NCBI RefSeq assembly: GCF_023230885.1 | Contig: NZ_JALNWM010000071.1 | Coordinates: 1-14,331, forward strand | DNA: 14,331 bases | From: Desulfocurvus sp. | GTDB lineage: Bacteria; Desulfobacterota; Desulfovibrionia; Desulfovibrionales; Desulfovibrionaceae | Reading direction: 5' to 3' | In this document: positions 7,534 through 14,097 of the stretch, one piece after another | Layout: the number at the start of each line of letters is the position of its first letter | How positions within the stretch are numbered: position 1 is the first letter of the stretch | Notes under the pieces: model-generated | The model's input: only the letters and a program-made list of their open reading frames with translations | Databases searched by the model: none | Told to the model about the DNA's origin: nothing | Made by a program: the position numbers and the translations under genes

Positions 7534-9654
7534 TCAGCCCCGGGCCTCGGCGGCGATGCGCACCAGCCGGGGCACGTCCAGGATCAGGGCCATGGAGCCG
7601 TCGCCCTTGATGGTCGCCCCCGACAGGCCCTCCACGTCGCGGTACACCCGGCCCAGGGTCTTGATGACCGTCTGGTGCTCGCCGATGACATGGTCGACCA
7701 CGATGCCCACCCGCTGGCCCTCCACCCCGGTGACCACAATCTGCTCGATCTCCGGCGGAGCGCCGGGGATGTCGAACCAGTCGCGCAGACGCAGGTAGGG
7801 CACGATGGCCCCGCGCAGGTTCAGCACCTGCTGCTCGCGGCGGCGCTCCTCGGGGCTTTGGATCAGCTCCACGCATTCCTCCACCAGCGACAGGGGCACG
7901 ACGTAGAACTCGTCCTGCACCTGGACCTGGAGGCCGTCGATGATGGCCAGGGTCAGGGGCAGGCGGATGGTGATGGTCGTACCCTCCCCGGGCCTGCTGT
8001 CCACGTCGATGGAGCCGCGCAGGGCGTCGATGCCGCGCTTGACCACATCCATGCCCACGCCGCGCCCCGAGACGCTGGTGACCTTCTGGGCCGTGGAGAA
8101 GCCCGGGGCGAAGATCAGGCTGAACAGTTCCTTGTCCGTCAGGTCGGCGTCCCGGGCGATGAGCCCGCGCTCCACGCCCTTGGCGCGCAGGGAGGCGGGG
8201 TCCATGCCCTTGCCGTCGTCGCGGATGGTGATGAGCACCTCGCCGCCGGAGTGCTCGGCGCACAGCAGTATCTCCCCGCAGGGGTCCTTGCCTGCGGCGC
8301 GGCGCACATCGGGCGGCTCGACCCCGTGGTCGATGCTGTTGCGCAGAAGATGCACCAGGGGATCGTTCAGCCGCTCGATGACGGTCTTGTCCAGTTCGGT
8401 CTCGGCGCCCTTGGTCTTCAGTTCGATCTGCTTGCCCAGCTCGGCCGACAGGTCGCGCACCAGGCGGCGGAACTTGGAGAAGGTGGTGCCGATGGGCAGC
8501 ATGCGCACCGACAAGGTGGAGTCGCGCAGCTCGTCGGACAGGCGCTCCAGCTCCTCCGCCAGGGTCGTCAGCTCCTGGTCGCCCCGGGTGCTGACCATCT
8601 GGGATATCTGGGCCTGGACGATGACCAGCTCGCCCACGAGGTCCACCAGGTCGTCGAGCTTGTCGGCGGCGACGCGGATGCTCGACGCGGTGGCCTGCTC
8701 GTCGCGGTCCTTGCGGATGCGCCGCACGGCGGCCTGTTCCGCCAGGGCCGACTCCACCTGCTCGCGCGAGACGACCCCGGCCTCGGCCAGCATGTCGCCC
8801 AGGCGCGGCTGCTCGCCCAGCACGCGGCGCAGGTCATCGGCGGAGATGTCGCCACGCTCCACGAGGATCTCGCCCAGGCGCTTGTAGGTCGAGTCCCCCT
8901 CCAGGGCGCCCAGGGTGTCGATGACCTGGATGGTCACCTCGCAGTCGTCCTCCACGAAGATGAACACGTCGCGGATGGCGTCCTCGCCCTTGTCGGTGGC
9001 CAGGATCACGTCCCACCACACATAGCAGCCCTCGGGCTCCAGCTCCGAGAGGGGCGGCACCTCGCCGATGTGCGCGGCGACCTGGCCCGCGCCCAGGTCG
9101 CGCAGCTCGGCCAGCAGGGCCAGGGGATTGGTCCCGCAGAGCATGATATCGCGCCCCGGGCGGATGCGGACGCGGTAGGTCACGGCCTCCCCGCCGGACG
9201 CGGCTGCGAGGGCCTCGTCCTGGCCGGGGGCTGCGGACGCGGGGTCCGCCGGGGCGGCGTCCTGCCCGCCGGCCGCGCCCGCCAGCCCGCGCAACCCGGC
9301 GATGATCGCCTTGGCCTGCGCGGAGCCCGCCCTGGTACCCGTGGTGTCCCCGAGCAGTTCGAGGATATGGTCGCGGGCGCGCAGGGTCAGGTCCAGAAGC
9401 TCGCGCGTGACGGGCAGCTCCCCGCAGCGGACCTTGTCGAAGGCCGTCTCCACGTCGTGGGTGAAGGCCGCGATGTCGTCGAAGCCGAACATGGCGCCCG
9501 AGCCCTTGACGGTATGCATGGCGCGGAACACGCGGTCGATGAGCTCCTGGTCCCGGGGGTTTTCCTCCAGTTCGAGAAGCGCGGACTCCAGTTCGCCGAG
9601 GAGGTCGTAGGCCTCCTCCTTGAACGCCTGGCGGTTGATGTCGTCCTGGGGCAT
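7534..9654 (-). CDS. cheA: Chemotaxis sensor histidine kinase CheA with two MshEN-like repeats
   Basis: CheA autophosphorylates in response to receptors and passes phosphate to CheY and CheB. The 706 residues start with the P1 domain, with phospho-acceptor His47 (RAMHTVKGSG). An Ala/Gly-rich linker (about 120-157) and a P2-like region (158-247, ending IRDVFIFVEDDCEVTI) follow. Two 24-residue motifs, Arg259-Gln282 and Arg284-Gln307, fit the LG-xx-LL-xx-G-(x12)-Q style consensus of MshEN/GspE-N repeats. Next are the P3 dimerisation helices (about 322-385) and the P4 ATPase, with N box HLLRNSIDHG (435-444), G1 DDGKGMD (479-485) and G2 GRGVGMD (530-536). The P5 CheW-like domain covers about 570-700. 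The ATG start has GGGAGG 9-14 bases upstream. cheW is absent nearby. The kinase core is complete, so this should be an active CheA. Confidence 0.96.
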   Translation of the reverse strand: MPQDDINRQAFKEEAYDLLGELESALLELEENPRDQELIDRVFRAMHTVKGSGAMFGFDDIAAFTHDVETAFDKVRCGELPVTRELLDLTLRARDHILELLGDTTGTRAGSAQAKAIIAGLRGLAGAAGGQDAAPADPASAAPGQDEALAAASGGEAVTYRVRIRPGRDIMLCGTNPLALLAELRDLGAGQVAAHIGEVPPLSELEPEGCYVWWDVILATDKGEDAIRDVFIFVEDDCEVTIQVIDTLGALEGDSTYKRLGEILVERGDISADDLRRVLGEQPRLGDMLAEAGVVSREQVESALAEQAAVRRIRKDRDEQATASSIRVAADKLDDLVDLVGELVIVQAQISQMVSTRGDQELTTLAEELERLSDELRDSTLSVRMLPIGTTFSKFRRLVRDLSAELGKQIELKTKGAETELDKTVIERLNDPLVHLLRNSIDHGVEPPDVRRAAGKDPCGEILLCAEHSGGEVLITIRDDGKGMDPASLRAKGVERGLIARDADLTDKELFSLIFAPGFSTAQKVTSVSGRGVGMDVVKRGIDALRGSIDVDSRPGEGTTITIRLPLTLAIIDGLQVQVQDEFYVVPLSLVEECVELIQSPEERRREQQVLNLRGAIVPYLRLRDWFDIPGAPPEIEQIVVTGVEGQRVGIVVDHVIGEHQTVIKTLGRVYRDVEGLSGATIKGDGSMALILDVPRLVRIAAEARG

Positions 9655-9678
9655 GCGGCGGACCTCCCTGCCTGCTCG

Positions 9679-9699
9679 GCGCGCCCGGGCGGGGCGCGC
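9679..9699 (-). promoter_or_regulatory. Intercistronic hairpin between cheY and cheA
   Basis: GCGCGCCC (9679-9686) and GGGCGCGC (9692-9699) pair perfectly around a 5-base loop in the 54-base gap between the cheY stop and the cheA ATG. The hairpin ends about 10 bases before the cheA ribosome site. No T-tract follows, so it is unlikely to be a rho-independent terminator. It could protect the 3' end of an upstream cheY mRNA after processing or reduce cheA expression relative to cheY. Confidence 0.45.
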
Positions 9700-9708
9700 G
9701 CCAGAATG

Positions 9709-10071
9709 CTATCGCAGCACCTTCTTGACCACGGCCAGCAGCTGATCGGGCTTGAAGGGCTTGACGATCCACCCCGTGGCCCCGGCGGCCTTGCCGTCCT
9801 GCTTCTTGGTGGCCTGCGACTCGGTGGTCAGCATGATGATGGGAATGAACTTGTAGGCCGGGTTGGCCCGGATGTTCTTGATCAGCGTGATGCCGTCCAT
9901 GTTGGGCATGTTCAGGTCGGTGATGACCATCTTGATGGGCCCCGAGAGTTTGGAGAGCGCGTCCTTGCCGTCGGAGGCCTCGACGACGTCGTACCCGGCG
10001 TTCTTCAGCGTGAAGTTCACCATCTGCCGGACGCTTGCGGAATCGTCCACCGTCATGATCAATTGCGACAT
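9709..10071 (-). CDS. cheY: Chemotaxis response regulator CheY
   Basis: This is a single-domain receiver of 120 residues that accepts phosphate from CheA and, in the family, binds the flagellar switch or acts as a phosphate sink. Visible are the acidic pair Asp9/Asp10 (TVDDSASVR), phospho-acceptor Asp52 (ITDLNMPNMDG), the switch Thr in IIMLTTES (about 78-85) and the conserved Lys in VKPFKPDQ (about 103-110). There is no output domain. The ATG has AAGGGG about 7 bases upstream and starts 3 bases after the stop of the STAS gene, which suggests translational coupling. It lies directly upstream of cheA. Whether it signals to flagella or to another output cannot be read from the sequence. Confidence 0.94.
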   Translation of the reverse strand: MSQLIMTVDDSASVRQMVNFTLKNAGYDVVEASDGKDALSKLSGPIKMVITDLNMPNMDGITLIKNIRANPAYKFIPIIMLTTESQATKKQDGKAAGATGWIVKPFKPDQLLAVVKKVLR

Positions 10072-10074
10072 GGG

Positions 10075-10398
10075 CTACCCCTTTTTCCAGAAACACTGCT
10101 CGTAACTGCCTAGCGACATGCCTGCCTGGTCCGCGAGGTCGGCCACCACCGGCGGTGTGCCCCGGCTGGCGGACAGGCTCCTGCCGCGTTTCCCCATTTC
10201 CACCTGCGCGGCCACGACGAGCTGGAGGAAGCTCAGGTCCGCGCCTTCCACGGCGGACATGTCCAGATCCAGCTCCTCGAAGCGCTCCAGGGCCTCCGTC
10301 AACGCCTTCTTCATGGCCTCGGCGTGCTCGATGGTACACTGGCCCGCGAAGGCCAGGGTTCCCGATGTGCCGGTGCCGTCAAGTTTAAACGAGGCCAT
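10075..10398 (-). CDS. STAS domain protein (anti-sigma factor antagonist-like)
   Basis: STAS domains are small cytosolic partner-switch or lipid/nucleotide-binding modules related to SpoIIAA. The 107 residues fit one domain: a beta start (FKLDGTGTSGTLAFAG), a helix rich in Ala/Glu (about 24-41), the strand LDLDMSAVEGADLSFLQL (43-60) and a C-terminal half ending in Trp-Lys-Lys-Gly. Ser56 in ADLSF sits where SpoIIAA-type proteins carry the phosphorylated Ser, so regulation by a kinase is possible but unproven. The ATG has GGGAGGA 5-6 bases upstream. Its position inside a chemosensory operon, 3 bases before cheY, suggests that it acts in this pathway. No partner kinase (SpoIIAB/RsbW type) is seen in the window. 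Confidence 0.85.
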   Translation of the reverse strand: MASFKLDGTGTSGTLAFAGQCTIEHAEAMKKALTEALERFEELDLDMSAVEGADLSFLQLVVAAQVEMGKRGRSLSASRGTPPVVADLADQAGMSLGSYEQCFWKKG

Positions 10399-10407
10399 GC
10401 GTCCTCC

Positions 10408-10425
10408 CGGCGGCGCGGGCCGCCG
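10408..10425 (-). promoter_or_regulatory. Hairpin abutting the STAS gene ribosome site
   Basis: CGGCGGC (10408-10414) and GCCGCCG (10419-10425) pair perfectly around a 4-base loop in the 48-base gap before the STAS gene. On the transcribed strand the stem ends at the first G of the GGGAGG ribosome site. It could tune translation start or mRNA processing. There is no T-tract. Confidence 0.4.
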
Positions 10426-10446
10426 TCCGCCCCCTGCGCCCGGGGG

Positions 10447-12387
10447 CTAGAACAGTTCGATGTTGTCCCAGTCCTCGCCCGCGGAGCCCGGCTCGCCGGG
10501 CCCGTCGTCGAAAAGCTCCACCCCGCCCTCGTCCTCGTGGCGCAGGGGGCGGGCGCCCGGCGCCTGCGCGCCGAAGGCCGTCTCGTGAACCACGCGCTCC
10601 ACCTCCATAGTGTAGCGCGACAGAAGCTGCTTGAGCCGCTCGGGGCGCCCGGCGTCGTCGGCCACGGGCACGGCCTCGCGGCAGACCGCCTCGATGCGGG
10701 CCAGGTCCTTGCCGGCGGATTCCAGCCCGGGCAGGATGCGCTTGTCCAGGTCCACCGAGCGGGCCAGGGCCTCCACGTCGGCCTCGAGGTCGCGGCAGCG
10801 CCGGGCCAGGTCGGCCATGCGCGCGGCCAGGTCGCGGTCCATGTGCGAAAGCTGGGCGCTGAAGGCGGCCTGGCGCTCGGAATAGCTGGCCAGCAGCTCG
10901 GACTGGCGGGTGTCCGCGGCGCGGGTTTCCAGCTCGCGGGAGACCTCGGCCACCGAGCGCAGCACATCGGCCACCGCCCGGGTGCGGTCGCGCGCCTCCA
11001 CCGACAGGCGCTGGATGGCCTGGGCCAGCACGCCCAGGGCCTTGCCCTCGTCGCCGGTGTGCGCGGCCTTGATGCTGGCATTGATGGCGATCAGCTCGAT
11101 CTCCGCGCCGACCTCCTCGATGCCGGTGACAAAAGCGGTCATGGCCGAAACGGTGTCGGCCACCTCGCCGATGAGCGCCGCGAGCTCGCGGCCCTGCTCC
11201 AGGGAGCGCTCCATGGCCCGGACCACGCGACCCGTGCTGCGCGACACGCGGGCAAACACGGTGCCCTCGCCCCGGTCGCCCGCCGCGGTGATGGTTTCCA
11301 GGTCGTCCAGGAGCTCCCGGGCCTGGGCCGCGATGCCGGCCAGCCCGTCGCGCAGGCCCTGCACGGCGGAGGAAAACCGCCGGGAGGCGTTGTCCAGCTG
11401 CGACACCTGCAGGCCGGACACGTCGGCAATCCAGCCCACGAGGTCGCGCCAGCAGGCCAGGGCCTGCGCGTCGCCCGGCTCCGGAGCGTCGCCCTCCCCG
11501 TTCCCGTCGTCCTGGGCATGGCCCTGCCCGTTCCCGTCGGCCTGGGCGCCGCCCCCGGGGCAGGTGGTGGACTCGGCCTGCTCGACCATGTCGTGCAGGG
11601 CCTCCTCGACGTGCTCCACCTGCTGGCGCACGATGTCGTGGAATTGCAGGGAGGCGACCACCTCGGCCACGCTTTCGCCCACGGCCCGGGAACGCCCGGC
11701 TATGCCCCCGGAAACCTGCCTGGCCTTGGCCATGAGGTCCGACAGGGTCTGGAAGGCCTCGGCGATGTCCGCGCCCATGATCTGGGCCTCGCGGGTCTGC
11801 TCGCGGGCCAGGGTGGCGGTGCGGCCGCGCGCGGCCTGCACCAGGGTTCCGAGTGCGAGGGATTTTTCGGCGATGGCCCCGGAGTTCTGGACTATCTTGC
11901 CCGCCAGGGCCTCCACGTCGTCGGCCAGGGTGCTGAAGCCCAGACCCTGGTCGCCCAGGCGGGCGCTCTCGATGCGCGTGGAGATGCCGAGCATCTGCAG
12001 GCTGCGGACGATGCGCGCGAACTCGCCGACCTGCTGGCCCAGGCTGGCCACCAGCTCCCCGGTGCGCCCCAGGGCCTGACCGTCGGCCTCGGCCTGCGAG
12101 GCGCCCGAGGCCGCCCCCAGACTGCGCAGCTCCTCTTCGAGGGCGCTGGTGCCCTGGGCGATTTCGTCCCCTGCGCACAGCGCGGCCAGTTCGGCCGCGC
12201 TGTCCGCGATGCCCGAAGACAGGGTGGTGTATTCCATGAGCCGCCCGCCCAGGGCCAGGAACTCGCCCTCGCGGCTTTGGATGAGCGAGTCGAGGCGCTG
12301 GCCCAGGGCGCGCATCCTGGCCACATGGTCGGCGACCTGGGATTCGAGGAAGGCTCGTTCGTCAGGGGACGCGAGATGTTCGTTCAT
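10447..12387 (-). CDS. Soluble MCP-like coiled-coil protein with two receptor-tip-like segments and a CheZ-like motif
   Basis: This 646-residue protein has no membrane segment or signal peptide and looks mostly helical. Two segments resemble the MCP signalling tip: residues 133-162 (LGISTRIESARLGDQG, then GF and ADD) and 429-462 (IELIAINASIKAAHTGDEG). Both lack several canonical tip residues. Between them a helix reads LQFHDIVRQQVEHVEEAL (247-264). Its Asp251 and Gln255 are spaced like the catalytic Asp-x-x-x-Gln of CheZ (FQDLTGQ). A Gly/Asp-rich linker (278-306) holds a duplicated ten-residue unit. The C-terminus ends acidic and aromatic (DWDNIELF). I chose the ATG at 12387; a TTG at 12459 lies upstream of the predicted transcript start. 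It is the first gene of the che operon. It could be a cytosolic transducer, a scaffold, or a CheY-P phosphatase; existing annotation would probably say methyl-accepting chemotaxis protein. Confidence 0.85.
   Translation of the reverse strand: MNEHLASPDERAFLESQVADHVARMRALGQRLDSLIQSREGEFLALGGRLMEYTTLSSGIADSAAELAALCAGDEIAQGTSALEEELRSLGAASGASQAEADGQALGRTGELVASLGQQVGEFARIVRSLQMLGISTRIESARLGDQGLGFSTLADDVEALAGKIVQNSGAIAEKSLALGTLVQAARGRTATLAREQTREAQIMGADIAEAFQTLSDLMAKARQVSGGIAGRSRAVGESVAEVVASLQFHDIVRQQVEHVEEALHDMVEQAESTTCPGGGAQADGNGQGHAQDDGNGEGDAPEPGDAQALACWRDLVGWIADVSGLQVSQLDNASRRFSSAVQGLRDGLAGIAAQARELLDDLETITAAGDRGEGTVFARVSRSTGRVVRAMERSLEQGRELAALIGEVADTVSAMTAFVTGIEEVGAEIELIAINASIKAAHTGDEGKALGVLAQAIQRLSVEARDRTRAVADVLRSVAEVSRELETRAADTRQSELLASYSERQAAFSAQLSHMDRDLAARMADLARRCRDLEADVEALARSVDLDKRILPGLESAGKDLARIEAVCREAVPVADDAGRPERLKQLLSRYTMEVERVVHETAFGAQAPGARPLRHEDEGGVELFDDGPGEPGSAGEDWDNIELF
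11491..11550 (-). repeat. 30-base tandem duplication inside the MCP-like gene
   Basis: Bases 11491-11520 and 11521-11550 are imperfect direct copies, about 25 of 30 identical, sharing CCCGTTCCCGTCG. They encode the ten-residue units AQADGNGQGH and AQDDGNGEGD in the flexible linker. The copy number may vary between strains. It is in frame and does not disrupt the gene. Confidence 0.7.
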
Positions 12388-12446
12388 GTCCGTAAAACGC
12401 CCTGACCCGGATGTACCCGGCGGTGTCGGCAGACCACCGCCATCAT
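12384..12446 (-). CDS. Possible 20-residue leader peptide before the che operon
   Basis: An ATGATG start at 12446 opens a 20-codon frame (MMAVVCRHRRVH and eight more) whose TGA overlaps the start of the MCP-like gene (ATGA). It begins only about 7-10 bases after the predicted transcript start and has no ribosome site, so translation would need to be nearly leaderless. The 4-base overlap is the arrangement used for translational coupling. It may equally be chance. The frame also spans a 7-bp hairpin. Confidence 0.25.
   Translation of the reverse strand: MMAVVCRHRRVHPGQGVLRT
12419..12441 (-). promoter_or_regulatory. Hairpin in the 5' leader of the che operon
   Basis: GGCGGTG (12419-12425) and CACCGCC (12435-12441) pair perfectly around a 9-base loop, between the predicted transcript start near 12453 and the MCP-like gene ATG. 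It may affect translation of the first gene. Confidence 0.4.
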
Positions 12447-12459
12447 TGGACCGTTGCAA

Positions 12460-12488
12460 AGTCTACGGGGAACCTCGTGGCGAATCAA
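12460..12488 (-). promoter_or_regulatory. Sigma-70-type promoter of the che operon
   Basis: On the minus strand TTGATT (12488-12483, 4 of 6 to consensus) is followed after exactly 17 bases by TAGACT (12465-12460, 4 of 6). It sits between the terminator of the aminopeptidase gene and the MCP-like gene, with a predicted leader of about 65 bases. This is the best promoter in the window. No sigma-28 or sigma-54 boxes suited to motility genes were found here. Confidence 0.6.
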
Positions 12489-12499
12489 GCCCCTTGCCG

Positions 12500-12533
12500 A
12501 AAAAAGCCGCCCTCCGGGGCCGGAGGCGGAGCC
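12500..12533 (-). terminator. Rho-independent terminator of the aminopeptidase unit
   Basis: On the minus strand a G/C stem (CCGCCTCCGG pairing with CCGGAGGGCGG, one bulged G, 2-base loop) is followed by C and six T residues. It starts about 24 bases past the aminopeptidase stop. It separates the peptidase unit from the che operon promoter that follows directly. Confidence 0.85.
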
Positions 12534-12556
12534 GGAAAAAGAGGCGGGGCGCGGGC

Positions 12557-13756
12557 TCAGAGCGTGAACTCGCCGTTTTCGTAGATCACGCGCCTGCACC
12601 CGTCGGGCAGGGTGGCGGTGACCGTTTTCGGCCCGGTGTTCACCAGGTCCCAGTGCAGGGCGGAGGAGTTGAAGCCCAGCTCCCGCCTGCGCTCGGGGGT
12701 CAGGTCGTCCTGGGCCCCCGCGTAGGTGGAGGGATACGAGGCCCCCAGGGCAACGTGGCAGTTGCCGTGGGCGCCGCCGTAGTTCTCGTCGAAAAGGGTC
12801 ATGGCCATGAAGCGGTCGATGGCCGAGAAGCGCCGGTCGGTGAGGGAGAACTCGCCGAGCTTGTCCGAGCCGCCGTCCATTGCGATCTGGTCGTGCAAAA
12901 AGCGCTCGCCCTCCTCGGCCCGGGAGCGGACCACCCGGCCGTCCTCGAACCACAGGCGCACGCCGCGCACATAGTTCCCGCCGCGGTAGGAGGGCTGGTC
13001 GGCATGGTAGGTGCCGCGCGTGCCGCGCCAGTCGGGGGAGAGATACAGCTCGAAGCTCGGGATGTTGTGCCCCGTCAGGCCAAGCCAGCGCCGGGCCTCT
13101 CCGGGGGTGACCTCCAGGTCCATGCCCGGGGCTTCCACGCGCAGCCGCGTGGCGCCCAGGCCATCGAGCCAGGCGCGCAGTTCGCCCATGCGCTCCAGGG
13201 CTTCGCGCCAGCGGGCCACGGGGTCGGGGTCGTCCAGGTGGCAGGCCCGGGCCACCTGGTCGGCGTAGTCCTCAAGGCTCAGGCCCGCCTTGGCCGCCAG
13301 CTCCGCCGTGGGCCACAGGCACAGGGTCCAGGAAAACAGCCCCTCCTGCTCGCGGCGCTCCAGGATGTCGCGCAGGGGCTTGCGCGCCCGGGCCACCGAG
13401 GCGATGCGCCGGGGGTCGATGTCCGCCAGATGCGTCAGGGCGTCGGGCGCCAGCAGGTGCACCGAGGCGCCCAGGGCCTCGTGCAGCTCGGCGCTGCCCG
13501 GCGCCACGAAGCCGAGCTGGGCCTCGTCGGCGCCCTGGTAGAAGTCCAGCTCCATGCCGGGGGTGCGGTTCAGGCGGTGCAGGGTGTGCACGCCGCGGTC
13601 CACCAGCCGCGCGGCCACGGCGCGGGCAAGGTCCAGGGCGGCGAGGTCGAAACGGACCAGGGCGATATCGCCCCGCTTCAGGGGCGCCGGGCGCGAGGCG
13701 TCCAGGGCCCAGACAAGAACATCGGCGTAGCGGTCGAGCACGAGGGGCGAGAACAT
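12557..13756 (-). CDS. M29 family metallo-aminopeptidase (AmpS/PepS-type)
   Basis: M29 enzymes are cytosolic, two-metal aminopeptidases that remove N-terminal residues from peptides. The 399 residues match the family length. The N-terminal half has the usual alpha/beta domain (VRFDLAALDLARAVAARLVDRG at 34-55, quoted in part). The metal-binding half has NIPSFELYLSPD (231-242, Glu236), GEFSL (301-305, Glu302), LFDENYGGAHGNCHVALG (321-338, His334) and SSALHWDLV (364-372, His368 and Asp370). These match the expected Glu, Glu, His, His and Asp ligands. The ATG at 13756 has GGAG 6 bases upstream; a longer frame to 14221 only overlaps the upstream gene. It follows the 85-residue gene by 47 bases and is followed by a strong terminator. 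Substrate preference cannot be read. Confidence 0.9.
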   Translation of the reverse strand: MFSPLVLDRYADVLVWALDASRPAPLKRGDIALVRFDLAALDLARAVAARLVDRGVHTLHRLNRTPGMELDFYQGADEAQLGFVAPGSAELHEALGASVHLLAPDALTHLADIDPRRIASVARARKPLRDILERREQEGLFSWTLCLWPTAELAAKAGLSLEDYADQVARACHLDDPDPVARWREALERMGELRAWLDGLGATRLRVEAPGMDLEVTPGEARRWLGLTGHNIPSFELYLSPDWRGTRGTYHADQPSYRGGNYVRGVRLWFEDGRVVRSRAEEGERFLHDQIAMDGGSDKLGEFSLTDRRFSAIDRFMAMTLFDENYGGAHGNCHVALGASYPSTYAGAQDDLTPERRRELGFNSSALHWDLVNTGPKTVTATLPDGCRRVIYENGEFTL

Positions 13757-13803
13757 GAGACTCCGCTGCTGTTCGAGGGGACGGCCAGGGGGAATCGGGA
13801 CCG

Positions 13804-14061
13804 CTAGACCTGGAGGCTGCGCACCAGGCCAAGGAGATGCTCGGCGGCGACCATGCTGCGCCGGGGCATGTCCAGAATGCTCGGGTACTGCTGGCCCACC
13901 TGGGTGGACCACAGGTAGGACGTGGCGCTCGCGTCGGCCACGGTGAAGGACATCCGGCTCTCGGCCTTGCCCTGGAGCAGCGCCTTGGTCAGCTGGGGCC
14001 CGCTGTTGGTGACCACCGATTCGGAGTTCACGCTGGGGGCCTGCATGGAAATGGCGGTCAT
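13804..14061 (-). CDS. Small unrecognised protein upstream of the aminopeptidase
   Basis: I do not recognise this 85-residue protein. It starts MTAISMQAPSVNSES, is rich in Ser, Thr, Gln and Ala, and has no Cys, signal peptide or membrane helix. A polar N-terminal third is followed by a likely helix (about 24-38), a segment rich in Ser/Thr (SFTVADASATSYLWSTQVG, about 38-56), a PSILDMPRRS turn and a C-terminal helix (AAEHLLGLVRSLQV). The ATG at 14061 has GGGAGA about 9 bases upstream, and codons end mostly in G or C, which supports real coding. It is probably co-transcribed with the M29 gene 47 bases on. I compared it with the RebB (killing trait) family because of size and composition but could not support that assignment. 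Confidence 0.75.
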   Translation of the reverse strand: MTAISMQAPSVNSESVVTNSGPQLTKALLQGKAESRMSFTVADASATSYLWSTQVGQQYPSILDMPRRSMVAAEHLLGLVRSLQV

Positions 14062-14097
14062 GGCTTTCGTCTCCCGCGTTCCTGAAGTGCAACCCAA

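Noticed and set aside
11491..11550. Calcium-binding loops in the DGNG repeats
   Set aside because: Asp/Asn spacing does not fit an EF-hand, dockerin or RTX loop, and the units sit in a flexible linker.
12388..12459. TTG start at 12459 for the MCP-like gene
   Set aside because: It lies upstream of the predicted transcript start and overlaps the -10 area. It has no ribosome site and adds only a Gly/Pro/Ser-rich tail.
12453..12499. Sigma-54 promoter before the che operon
   Set aside because: No GG-N10-GC pair with suitable flanks was found, whereas the sigma-70 boxes fit with exact 17-base spacing.
5499..13807. Four more long plus-strand open frames (552-906 codons) across the che operon and the aminopeptidase gene
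   Set aside because: They are mirror frames of well-supported minus-strand genes, with low-complexity translations and no ribosome sites or motifs.
13804..14061. RebB/R-body-like identity for the 85-residue protein
   Set aside because: Size and composition are similar but the VNPQITDAVTQ-type core and the Gln-rich C-terminal pattern are missing.
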